Assembly (NCBI GenBank): GCA_965205235.1
Contig: CBDBGD010000003.1
Location: 218,107-282,106, forward strand
DNA length: 64,000 nucleotides
Source: CBDBGD01 sp965205235
Lineage (GTDB): Bacteria > Chloroflexota > Dehalococcoidia > Lucifugimonadales > UBA1127
Reading direction: 5' to 3'
Of the stretch, positions 45,789 to 54,421 are shown one piece after another. Below the pieces are notes generated by a model that was given only the letters and a program-made list of their open reading frames with translations, ran no database searches and was not told the origin of the DNA. Both the position numbers and the translations under genes were made by a program. The number at the start of each line of letters is the position of its first letter. Within the stretch, counting starts at the first letter, position 1.

Positions 45789-47654
45789 GTGCTCGACGAC
45801 TGTTCGTTCAGTTGGCGTAGTACGTCGTTTGCTTGCTCTCCCCAGTTCGACGCGATTTGTTGTACACGCTGCTTTCGTTCACCGTCCTCAATGTGGTCCT
45901 CCATCCGACTCCAAGCCAGCAGCAGGGTCCTGATGCATATCGCGGCCCGGCGAGCGGCTGGATTGTCGTTCTCTTCAGCGTCCTGTTCCAGGAACTTCAG
46001 GAACGTGTATAACTGATGGTTAATGTTCAGTTCTACGAACAGGACGCCACCTCTACTGCGCCCATTGAACATCTGAAAGCCACTGAGGTCAGAGGCCGCG
46101 AAGGCATAGCGAAAGGCGTTCCTCACCAACTCTTGAGCTCGACGATTAGCTTCTTCCTTGTCGAATCCCTCGTCAGCGAGAAAAGAGGCAATCTGTTCTT
46201 TCCTGACATCCTCATCTGTTTCGTCATGAACTCGGTCCGTTGGCGTTTGAGGCTCACTACTATCCTCCAACATGTCATTTGTTGAACGTGTGGCCATCCT
46301 GACCGCTTCAGTTTCGGGGGAAGAATCAAAGGGCAGCGTCTCATCTCCGAGCTCTCCTCGTTCTGCTCGTCGACGTTCAAACATAACCTTGATGTCGTTC
46401 AACATGCTACGAGTCGTGTCGCGAATGTCAGCAACTATCCGATAAATGGGATCTTCCTCAACACCTAGGTCACGAAGGATTGCAGAAGTGTCCCCTTCAC
46501 TGTTCAGCAATTCTCGTGCTGCGTTAGAGAAGGTCACAACCATTTGCTTGTTGTGGTCGATCCCGAAATGGTCATCGCAATTTCGGTTGAACCTAACCTC
46601 ACATCCCCACCAGCGATTCATGGGGATATCGCCTCGACCTCCTTCCCTCACGAAAGAGTTATCCACTAGGATTTCCCTATTCTCCCGGACAACCGACACG
46701 CCCATGTTTTCCCGAGCGTCTTGACCATAGCCAAGACTGCCTGGGTTTTGCCTCTGCGTCCCCAATGCCTCCTGCTTGACTATTGAATAGGTTACCTCCA
46801 CTAGCTCTTGGCGACCGCCAACCTCAATTCGGAATTGTTGTTTATGGGAAAGGTTGAACATCGGCTCCTCTCGCCAAGGTTCACTTGTCGAACTATTTCT
46901 CATTAGGAACAAAGGATCGTTGGGGCGAACCGTTCGGTCACGATTCTCCAACGACATCATCTGCCCTTCACGAAATGCGGCCATTCGAATGGTGACCTCA
47001 TTGTCGTTGATGAAGTGGCGGTAGATGCGCCCAACTTCCTTTTCTACACGGTCAAATATCGTCTCGGCCTGAGCGCTTATGCGATCAATCTCCGACCAAA
47101 CAACCAGCGTTCCGCTTTTTCTGGAACGAGCCTCGGCGCTGGCAATACTGAGCCACTCTTCTGGAATCGGCATGGAGTCAGGTTCTGGTATTTCACGTTG
47201 AGCGCCCGATTCGATTTCCCCTAACGTCAATGTAGCAATGTGATGGGGAGTTGATATCGTTCTGCCAGGTCCACACGTCAACTCGCTTACACTGGGACAC
47301 TGACGCTGTGGGCAATCCCATCCCATACTTGCCGATTCTCTGAATGCGTCTGGAATCCCCACGGCCACCGAACTGAAGAGCTTGAACTAACCTGGCGTCG
47401 GACATCCCATCGCCGTTATCAAGGACGGCGAGCTTCCCTACCCTCCACCGCAGGCGAGTCGTGACCAACTCTTGCTGCTCTTGAATCAGCAAGTCAACAT
47501 GCCTGGCGTTAGCATCAATCGAATTGTCAATCAACTCAGACACTGCATTCGCCGCGTGTCTGTAACGGCTATCTCGCATTGCCTGCACTGTCATGCCAGG
47601 CAGGAAGAGTTCGCGCCCCAATGTCAGTTGCTGGTCGGGTCTTGATTCAACCAT
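45785..47654 (-). pseudogene. GHKL (Hsp90/MutL-like) ATPase gene with one frameshift
   Basis: The N-terminal frame from ATG 47654 (GGGAGGAACT) carries the Bergerat motifs: N-box AVSELIDNSIDANA (E40, N44), G1 VLDNGDGMS and G2 GKYGMGLPTAS. It fails shortly after VDVWTWQND. The remaining 460 residues continue in the next frame from about GEIESGAQREIPEPD. One extra base in the CCCC run at 47218-47221 (plus strand) accounts for this; without it the protein would be 622 residues. The C-terminal two thirds match no family I know. It overlaps the helicase end by 31 bp. Confidence 0.8.
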
Positions 47655-48877
47655 AGTTCCTCCCAATTGCTAAAGGCCTCGACAACGGAGCCAAAGCCGG
47701 GCAGACTTGTGTCCATGACCGTATAGACTTGGCAACGGCGATTGCCGCCAGATTGTGGGCCTCTCATCGCTCGCCCGACCATCTGGGAATAAAGCACAAG
47801 GGAAGTGGTCGGGCGCGCTACGATAACGCATCTTGTGCTCGGAGCGTCAAATCCTGCTGTCAGGACTCCGTAGTTGAAAATTGCCATGCTCTCTCTGGCT
47901 CCACTGCGGAAGGCTGAAATTGCCTCGCGACGCTCCTCCGCTGGCGTGCCTGCCACGATAGACCAAGCCCGGAATCCCAGACTTGACACAGCTGCCGCGG
48001 CCTCCCCTGCAGATTGAACGGATGGGCAGAACACCATTACCCTAGGATGACGCCTTAGCGTCTCCATCGAGAGTTCCACGATCTTCTCCTTCCACACCTG
48101 ATCACGCCCCACCTTCCGCAAGTCCTCGGTTCTGTAGTCCAGCGGCTCGATGGGGTCAGGCACTCCGGTGTTCATCTCGACGGTGACTGGGATGAACTCG
48201 GGTTCCGCGAGGTACCCCTGTCTGATCAAGTAGACTATGGGACTCTCATGCCCTTGTGCGTCAATCGTCACCTTGTTCTCGTGGAACATTTTCGACAAAT
48301 CGTAATCTTGCCCCCTAAAGTGCAACGAGCGACCGGGAGTCGCAGTCAGACCCAATAGAGGCGGTTGGAACGCCACTAGTTGTTCTGTGATGAGCTCGTA
48401 GGTTTTGGCAATCGCTTGATGGGCTTCATCAAATATAACGCCCGCTACTGAGCGAGCGAGTTTGGTCAGGAATCCCGGCGATCGTGAGCCAACTGCCCAC
48501 AACTTAGGCAGGCCCGCGACCAAGAACCCTTCACTGAGACTATCTAAGCTCTGAGTTGTTTGCCCCCAATATCTATGTAGGTCAACCTGTCGGTTGCCAA
48601 GATGAGACCATGCCACACTTAGGTCTTCAGCGGCCTGCTCGCACAGCTCCTCGGTGGAGGCGAGCCAGACTACCAGCTTCCCCTCCGACTCGGGCAGGTT
48701 TAGGACATTGGCTGCAGCATGGCAGGCTATTCGCGTCTTGCCAGCGCCTGTGGGGAGGTGGGCAACTACACGTTGACCTGTGGAAATGCCCGGATTGCCT
48801 CTTGAACCAATGAGGATGCGAAGCAAGTCGCCAAGAACCTGCCGCTGATAGGGATACAGCGGGTATGCCGGAGTCAC
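47624..48877 (-). CDS. SF2 DEAH-box helicase (ResIII-like)
   Basis: 417 residues. Helicase motifs in order: I LPTGAGKTRIA (K47), II VIFDEAHQA (150-153), III LGLTATPGR, IV-like VMVFCPSVQSAGEA, V VLTAGFDAPSTR and VI QMVGRAMRGP. Architecture is a bare two-RecA-domain translocase without a fused nuclease. GTG 48877 is chosen: AGGA lies 6 bp upstream and it is 17 bp after the PP-loop gene stop. Second gene of the four-gene island and apparently intact. Confidence 0.9.
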   Translation of the reverse strand: MTPAYPLYPYQRQVLGDLLRILIGSRGNPGISTGQRVVAHLPTGAGKTRIACHAAANVLNLPESEGKLVVWLASTEELCEQAAEDLSVAWSHLGNRQVDLHRYWGQTTQSLDSLSEGFLVAGLPKLWAVGSRSPGFLTKLARSVAGVIFDEAHQAIAKTYELITEQLVAFQPPLLGLTATPGRSLHFRGQDYDLSKMFHENKVTIDAQGHESPIVYLIRQGYLAEPEFIPVTVEMNTGVPDPIEPLDYRTEDLRKVGRDQVWKEKIVELSMETLRRHPRVMVFCPSVQSAGEAAAAVSSLGFRAWSIVAGTPAEERREAISAFRSGARESMAIFNYGVLTAGFDAPSTRCVIVARPTTSLVLYSQMVGRAMRGPQSGGNRRCQVYTVMDTSLPGFGSVVEAFSNWEELWLNQDPTSN

Positions 48878-48894
48878 CGAGGTCCTGTGTGTGC

Positions 48895-49761
48895 TCAGAC
48901 GCCGCAGAGCCCCTCGCACTCCTCGTTGAAGTAGTTGATGGAGTCCGGGTCCCTTTCCCTCTCCGCAATGACAGTGGCGAGGGGGCGACGTGCGGAGTGG
49001 AGATATGGACGGCCGTTCAGCAACTCCCTCACCGGATTGGCTCTGCTCTTTCTGAGCCATCGGTCGAATCTAACGGCCTCGTTGTAACTGCCAGGCTCAG
49101 ACCGTTTCAACTCTAGCCAGTGCGCGTCAGAACGATAGGGACAGATAACGCAGGCTGAGCGGGGCAACCACCGATCTGGGTATTGTGAGGCGAACCACTC
49201 GGCACAGTCGCGTCGGGTCATTCTCAGGTCCACCAGAGGCCAGCGGTGAGTTACCCATGGCTCCCTGCTCGTCTTCATGCGGCCTACCTCGTCGAGCGAG
49301 ATTCCGAGCCACATCTCAACGTGCTGGTTCTTCGGAAACGGCCGTCCAGGTCGCCCACCGGCGAGCTTCCTGACTCGCCTATGGATTGGCGCAATCTTGT
49401 AGTGGTTGGTGCACTGGCGGCGCAGCATCCCCTTCTTCCCTTCCTCATCCACCAGGTAGAAGGGGACATCCACAAAGCGGTGGCCGGAGGTCGTGAGCCC
49501 TCTCCTCAGATTCGCCCGTATGTCACCGCTGGAAACTCGTATCAATGGAAAGTCCAGTTGTCCTTCAAGCCAAGCTAGATGCTCATAGACGTACTCAGGC
49601 TCCCAACCCGTATCGGCAAATACCGCAGCGTCCGGTTTCGAAAAACCGAGCTCGGTCAATCTGGGATCGGATCGGGACAGTAGGAGCGCCAAGACCGAGC
49701 TCTGGACCCCAGCGCCCAGACTAAGCGCACGATAGACTACTTTGCTTGTCTCAGTGGCCAT
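48895..49761 (-). CDS. PP-loop ATPase/PAPS-reductase-like protein with possible Fe-S cysteines
   Basis: 288 residues. The PP-loop is ALSLGAGVQSS (residues 12-22), followed by AAVFADTGWEPEYVYEHL as in PAPS-reductase/DndC relatives. Cysteines in RRQCTNHYKIAPIHRR, ACVICPY and EECEGLCGV could ligate a cluster. Relatives are known from phages and genomic islands, and DndC/SspD use this fold in DNA sulfur modification. ATG 49761 follows AAAGGTGACCGG, 16 bp after an acyl-CoA dehydrogenase stop. First gene of the island and intact. Confidence 0.88.
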   Translation of the reverse strand: MATETSKVVYRALSLGAGVQSSVLALLLSRSDPRLTELGFSKPDAAVFADTGWEPEYVYEHLAWLEGQLDFPLIRVSSGDIRANLRRGLTTSGHRFVDVPFYLVDEEGKKGMLRRQCTNHYKIAPIHRRVRKLAGGRPGRPFPKNQHVEMWLGISLDEVGRMKTSREPWVTHRWPLVDLRMTRRDCAEWFASQYPDRWLPRSACVICPYRSDAHWLELKRSEPGSYNEAVRFDRWLRKSRANPVRELLNGRPYLHSARRPLATVIAERERDPDSINYFNEECEGLCGV

Positions 49762-49777
49762 CCGGTCACCTTTCGTG

Positions 49778-50914
49778 CTACAGCCCAATCGCCCGCGCCA
49801 GCGTCTCCCGATGGAAGTCCGTGTCCCCGTACAGCAGCTCCCCCGCCTTCACCCGGCGAGTGAAAAGCTGCAGGTCGTACTCGCTCGTGAACCCTATCGC
49901 CCCGTGGCACTGGTGCGCCAGCGCGCACACCCGGCGAGCCGCGTCGCTCACCCACGCCTTCGCCGCCGCCACCTCCCCCGCCCCGTTCTGCCCCGTCGAC
50001 ACGCTCCACGCCGCCTGGTGCGAGATGTACCGCGCCGCCTCCACGTCCACCGCCATGTTCGCGCAGTGGTGCTGCACCGCCTGGAAGCTCCCCACCGGCC
50101 GCCCGAACTGCACCCGGTCCTTCACGTACGCCACAGTCATCTCCAGCACCCGCTCGATCGACCCCAGCATCTCGAAGCACTTGGCCACCGCCGCCCGCTG
50201 TAGCGCCCGTTCGACCAGCGCCCAGCCCTCGCCCTCCTCCCCCACCACGTCCTTCGACGTCACGCTCACGTTGCGGAAGCTCACCTCGCTCAGCCGCTCC
50301 GCCGACAGGTTCGGCAGCGGCGTCACGCTCACCCCCGGCGCGTCCGTCGGCACCAGCAGAAGCGTGATGCCCCGCTCCGGGTTCACGGCCTTCCGAGTCC
50401 GCGCCGCCACCACCAGCAGGTCCGACACGTGGGCGTTCTGCACGAAGAGCTTGGTCCCGTTCAGCGTGTACACGCCCCCTCGACGGATCGCTCGCGCCGA
50501 CTGCACCCCGCCCGCCGTCCACTGCCCGCTCGCCTCCGTCAGCGCCAGCGTGGCGAGCAGCTCCCCGCGTGCCAGCATCGGCAGCACCTCGCGCTGCTTC
50601 TCCGCCGACGCCCCTTCGGCGATGGTCAGCCCCGCCAGCACCAGCGTCGAGAAGAAGGGGCCGGGGAACAGCGCCCTCCCCATCTCCTCCACCACCAGGC
50701 ACAGGTCGACGAAGTCGCCGCCCGTCCCCTGCAGCTCCTCCGGCAGCGCCAGCCCCGTCCACCCCAGCTCGGCGATCTTGCGCCACGCCTCCAGGGCGTA
50801 TCCTCGCTCGTCGTCCTCCACCTGCCGGACGTACGTGAGGGGGCACTCCCGCTCCAGGAACTCGCGGGCGCCTGTCTTGAGCATCTGCTGGGCTTCGGTC
50901 AGACCACGGTCCAT
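49778..50914 (-). CDS. Acyl-CoA dehydrogenase (short variant)
   Basis: 378 residues. Acyl-CoA dehydrogenase landmarks are TLALTEASGQW, LNGTKLFVQNAHVSD, DRVQFGRPVGSFQAVQHHCANM and a C-terminal QCHGAIGFTSEYDLQLFTRRV. It reduces FAD while making the 2,3-enoyl-CoA and would donate electrons to ETF. The substrate is unknown. It lies 42 bp after another acyl-CoA dehydrogenase, a pairing common in steroid or branched-chain degradation, where two ACADs form heteromers. ATG 50914 was kept. Confidence 0.92.
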   Translation of the reverse strand: MDRGLTEAQQMLKTGAREFLERECPLTYVRQVEDDERGYALEAWRKIAELGWTGLALPEELQGTGGDFVDLCLVVEEMGRALFPGPFFSTLVLAGLTIAEGASAEKQREVLPMLARGELLATLALTEASGQWTAGGVQSARAIRRGGVYTLNGTKLFVQNAHVSDLLVVAARTRKAVNPERGITLLLVPTDAPGVSVTPLPNLSAERLSEVSFRNVSVTSKDVVGEEGEGWALVERALQRAAVAKCFEMLGSIERVLEMTVAYVKDRVQFGRPVGSFQAVQHHCANMAVDVEAARYISHQAAWSVSTGQNGAGEVAAAKAWVSDAARRVCALAHQCHGAIGFTSEYDLQLFTRRVKAGELLYGDTDFHRETLARAIGL

Positions 50915-50956
50915 TGCTCGTCTCTGCTCCGTTGCTTCTTTCGTGGGGCTGAGCCC

Positions 50957-52150
50957 CTAGCCGCGGGGGAGGCCCAGGCCTCGCGTGGCGATGATGTTGC
51001 GCTGGATCTCCGACGTCCCCGCAGCGATCGTCGCGCTGAACGCCGACAGCCAGTTCCGTGCGATGCTCCCCCGGCTCGGCGTCCACGACGACCCCGGCAG
51101 CAGGAGGCCGTACAGGCCCAGCATCTGCATGGCCAGCCCGTACAGGTGCTGCATCATCTCCGTGCTGAACACCTTGACGATGGACGCCTCCTTGTTGGGC
51201 ACCTGCCCCTGGCTCTGCATCCACGCCACGTTGTAGCACATGTGCCGGCACGCCTCGATCTCCGCCGCCATCGCCCCCAGCCGGTTGCGATAGACCGGGT
51301 CCGAGGCCAGCGCCGCGCCGTTGGGCCGTCGCTCCTTGGCCAGCGCCACTAGGTCCTTGAGCACCCGGCGCGCCCGCGCCGGCCGCTGCACGCCCGACCG
51401 CTCGAAGTCCAGCAGTGTGGCCCCGTAGTACCAGCCGCGGTTCTCCTCGCCCACCAGGTTCTTGCGAGGCACGCGGACGTTTTCCAGCACCACCTCGTTG
51501 AAGCCCTGGATGCCCGCCATGTTCCGGATGGGGTGCACCGTGATGCCGGGGCTCTTCATGCTCGCCAGCAGGAAGCTGATGCCCCGGTGCTTGGGCGCCT
51601 GGGGGTCCGTGCGAGCGAGGAAGAAGATCCAGTCCGACCGGTGCGCGCCCGACGTCCAGATCTTCGCGCCGTTGACTAGGTAGTCGTCGCCATCTTCGAC
51701 CGCCCGGGTCTGCAGCGACGCCAGGTCGGAGCCGGAGCCCGGCTCCGAGTAGCCCTGGCACCACTCCACCTCCGCACGGGCGATGCGCGGCAGGTGCTCC
51801 CGCTTCTGCTCCTCAGAGCCGTAGAGCATCAGCGTGGGGCCCAGCATGGCCACGCCTGCGCCGCCGCCTCCCGGCGCGCCCTGGTAGGCCATCTCCTCGT
51901 TGAAGATGAGTTGCTTCATGTGGCTGGCGCCCATGCCCCCGTACTCTCGGGGCCACGCCAGCGTCAGCCAGCCCTTCTCCGCGAGCCTGCGCCGCATCTT
52001 CTGCCCGATGCTTTGCACGCCCGGCTTGCTCCGCTCCGCCTCCTCGTCGTACCAGTCGCCGCCGGCCCAGTTCCGCGGCAGCTCCTTCTTCAAGAAGGCG
52101 CGGACTTCCGCCTGGAAGGCAAGCTCCTCCGCGCTGAACTGCAGGTCCAC
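50957..52150 (-). CDS. Acyl-CoA dehydrogenase (long-chain/FadE-like)
   Basis: 397 residues from GTG 52150 (GGCGGAGTAGC). Landmarks are YGGMGASHMKQLIFNEEMAY, the FAD/substrate motif CQGYSEPGSGSDLASLQT, VNGAKIWTSGAHRSDW and the C-terminal GTSEIQRNIIATRGLGLPRG. It is paired with the shorter dehydrogenase downstream; together they may be a heteromeric ACAD. The Lrp-like regulator lies 32 bp upstream on the same strand. Confidence 0.94.
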   Translation of the reverse strand: MDLQFSAEELAFQAEVRAFLKKELPRNWAGGDWYDEEAERSKPGVQSIGQKMRRRLAEKGWLTLAWPREYGGMGASHMKQLIFNEEMAYQGAPGGGGAGVAMLGPTLMLYGSEEQKREHLPRIARAEVEWCQGYSEPGSGSDLASLQTRAVEDGDDYLVNGAKIWTSGAHRSDWIFFLARTDPQAPKHRGISFLLASMKSPGITVHPIRNMAGIQGFNEVVLENVRVPRKNLVGEENRGWYYGATLLDFERSGVQRPARARRVLKDLVALAKERRPNGAALASDPVYRNRLGAMAAEIEACRHMCYNVAWMQSQGQVPNKEASIVKVFSTEMMQHLYGLAMQMLGLYGLLLPGSSWTPSRGSIARNWLSAFSATIAAGTSEIQRNIIATRGLGLPRG

Positions 52151-52182
52151 GCTACTCCGCCTTTCGCACGTCGACGAAGGAG

Positions 52183-52422
52183 CTAGCTGCGGCCGATGGC
52201 CAGGCAGGTCACCGTCCGCAGGACGCCGCTGATCGTGTGGACGTGGCTGGTCACCAGCTCGCCGATGGAGTTCAGGTCCTCCGCCTCGATCACCGTGATG
52301 ATGTCGTAGGGGCCGGTGACCATGTCCACCTCGGTCGTGCCGCTGATGCCCTGCAGGGCCGTGGCGACCTCCCGGTTCTTGCCCACCGCAGTCTCGATGA
52401 GAATGTACGCCCTGGTGCTCAT
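52183..52422 (-). CDS. Stand-alone Lrp/AsnC ligand-binding (RAM) domain protein
   Basis: 79 residues: AYILIETAVGKNREVATALQ, VDMVTGPYDIITVIEAEDL and GVLRTVTCLAIGRS. This is the regulatory RAM domain without the helix-turn-helix, so it cannot bind DNA by itself. Such proteins bind amino acids or act as modulators of full-length Lrp regulators. ATG 52422 follows GGGGGAGGAGGACGC. It begins the transcript containing the two acyl-CoA dehydrogenases and, 16 bp further, the defence-like island. Confidence 0.88.
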   Translation of the reverse strand: MSTRAYILIETAVGKNREVATALQGISGTTEVDMVTGPYDIITVIEAEDLNSIGELVTSHVHTISGVLRTVTCLAIGRS

Positions 52423-52603
52423 GCGTCCTCCTCCCCCGTCTGACGGCGGGCCATCCGCCTCCGCACAAAACGCGCGGACCCCCTCCTCAAGCTCCCGCCG
52501 GTGCGCCAAAGTTTACGGGCCGTCCCTTGGCCGTGTCAACGGAACACGTAGACAGGCGTCCTATAATGGGCCGGTGCTCCCAATGGGGCAGTGGGAGGCG
52601 TCC

Positions 52604-53899
52604 GTGAGACCACCGCGCCGGCGTTCCGGACCCTTTTCCCGTGTCTTCTACGGCTGGCGGGTCGTTGCTGCGGGGTTCGTCGTCAACGCCACCAGCAACG
52701 GCATCTACGGCAGCGCCGCCACCATCTTCTTCCTGCCCCTGGCCCGGGAGCTGGCCGTGAACCGCGCCTCCATAGCCCTGGTCTTCTCCCTCGCCCGCGC
52801 CCTCGGCACCGTGGTCGGCCCCGTGTCCGGCTACCTTGTCGACCGGTGGGGCCCCCGACGCATGGTCGTGGGGGGCGCGCTGCTGGTGGGGGTCGGCTAC
52901 CTTGCCCTCGCCCGCGTCGACAGCTACCCCGAGCTGATCGTGGCCTACGTCGGCATCATCGCGCTGGGGCACAACCTTGGCTTCATGCACTCCGTCATGG
53001 GGGTGGTCAACAGCTGGTTCGTGCAGCGGCGGGCGCTGGCCATGGCCGTCGTCGGCACGGCGTTCGGCGTGGGCGGCTCCGTGCTCGCGCCGCTGCTTGG
53101 CGTCGCCGTCGAGGCGTGGGGCTGGCGCTGGGCCGCCGTCATGGCGGGGGCGATGGTGACCGCGATGGTCCTGCCCGCCTCGGTGTTCCTCCACGCCTCC
53201 CCCGAGAGCATGGGCCTGAGCCCCGACGGCGGCCGGCCGCCGCCGGACCCCTCCCGCACCTCCCGGTCGAGGCCCCGCGCCACCGACGTCGACTTCACGG
53301 CGCGGCAGGCCTACCGCACCGTCGCCTTCTGGGTGCTGCTGGTCGCGACCACCATGCGGCTGGCCGTCAACACCACGGTCTCGCTGCACTTCATCCCCAT
53401 GATGGTGTGGAAGGGGGCCAGCCCGCAGGAGGCGGCCTTCCTGCTGGGCGCGCTGGGGGCGCTGAACATCCCCCTGCGGCTCATCCTGGGCCTGCTGGGC
53501 GACGTCTGGTCCAAGTCCGCCGTCATGACGACGACGCTGATGGTGGGCGCCGGGTCGATGGTCTACCTGTCGATGGGCGGCGGTGGCTGGGAGCTGTGGC
53601 TCTTCCTGCTGCTCTACGCCCTGCCCGACGCCACGGGGACGATGAACTGGGCCATCATCGGCGACTTCTACGGCCGGCGGAGCTTTGCCACGATCCGGGG
53701 AGCGATGAGCTTCTTCTACGGCTGGGGCGGCGTCGTCCTCCCCGTCATCGCCGGCACCCTCTACGACCGCAGCGGCAGCTACGACGCCACGCTGTACATC
53801 ATGGCCGGCCTCTGGGCCTTCGGCGCCATCGTCTTCGCCTTCCTCCGCCGCCCACCCGACGCCACCGCCACCACCCCCGCCACCGTCCGCTCACCCTGA
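52604..53899 (+). CDS. MFS transporter (monocarboxylate/oxalate-formate type)
   Basis: 431 residues with about 12 membrane helices. The loop 2-3 motif VDRWGPRRMVVGG is the MFS signature; FGVGGSVLAPLLGVAVEAWGWRWAA and the central hydrophilic loop (RPPPDPSRTSRSRPRATDVD) divide the two bundles. It likely exports or imports a carboxylate in antiport or proton symport. GTG 52604 is chosen because GGGAGGCG precedes it; an ATG at 52583 lies further upstream. TATAAT at 52562-52567 is a candidate -10 hexamer. Confidence 0.88.
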   Translation: MRPPRRRSGPFSRVFYGWRVVAAGFVVNATSNGIYGSAATIFFLPLARELAVNRASIALVFSLARALGTVVGPVSGYLVDRWGPRRMVVGGALLVGVGYLALARVDSYPELIVAYVGIIALGHNLGFMHSVMGVVNSWFVQRRALAMAVVGTAFGVGGSVLAPLLGVAVEAWGWRWAAVMAGAMVTAMVLPASVFLHASPESMGLSPDGGRPPPDPSRTSRSRPRATDVDFTARQAYRTVAFWVLLVATTMRLAVNTTVSLHFIPMMVWKGASPQEAAFLLGALGALNIPLRLILGLLGDVWSKSAVMTTTLMVGAGSMVYLSMGGGGWELWLFLLLYALPDATGTMNWAIIGDFYGRRSFATIRGAMSFFYGWGGVVLPVIAGTLYDRSGSYDATLYIMAGLWAFGAIVFAFLRRPPDATATTPATVRSP

Positions 53900-54421
53900 G
53901 GCCCTCGAAGGGCCCCCAGCCTTCCCAAGGGGGCCAGGAGGGGTGATTGGATTCGATTCGTTCCGTTTCGCGCGTTTTTTCTGGCTGCCCTGTGCCTGGG
54001 CCGACTCGGTCCAGCTTTGGTGTTCGTTTCGGACGAAGATTGGGGCAGCTTGGACTGGTTTGGTTCGAATGGCCGTGGGAGAGGAGGGCCAGCTTGGAGT
54101 CGTTCTTTCGTCGCGGATTGGAACCGCGGGCCGCAGATAGGAACGAATGCCACGGGAGGCCGAACGCGAGACGAATCGGGGCGCGTCGCAGATACGGATT
54201 CGGGGGCGCGCGGAACGAATCCCAGGCACGGCGCGAGGGGCGCGGAGAGGTTCGTGGTGAGCCTGTCGAACCACGAACGGGGGTTGGGGGCGCGTGTGGG
54301 TGAGCATGGGGTGATGGTAGGGGATGGAGGGGGTGAGGGGGAAAGGGGAGATGGCACGCGCGGGAGCAAACCTGTTAGCGGTTCCGAATGCACTGCCGTA
54401 TAATCCCCGGTTGGAGCTGAC
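53900..54421. other. 522-bp spacer without a credible gene
   Basis: Family A (53894-53912) overlaps the end of the MFS gene, and a clear family B palindrome lies at 54250-54278. The rest is purine-skewed sequence with several overlapping short frames, none with a ribosome site or protein-like composition. It may be decayed coding DNA. The last 25 bp contain TATAAT (54399-54404) and TTGGAG for the helicase gene. Confidence 0.5.
54399..54404 (+). promoter_or_regulatory. Candidate -10 hexamer of the helicase IV-like gene
   Basis: TATAAT lies 17 bp upstream of the ATG at 54422. The matching -35 (TTAGCG, 54375-54380) is poor. The short leader includes TTGGAG as ribosome site. Confidence 0.4.
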
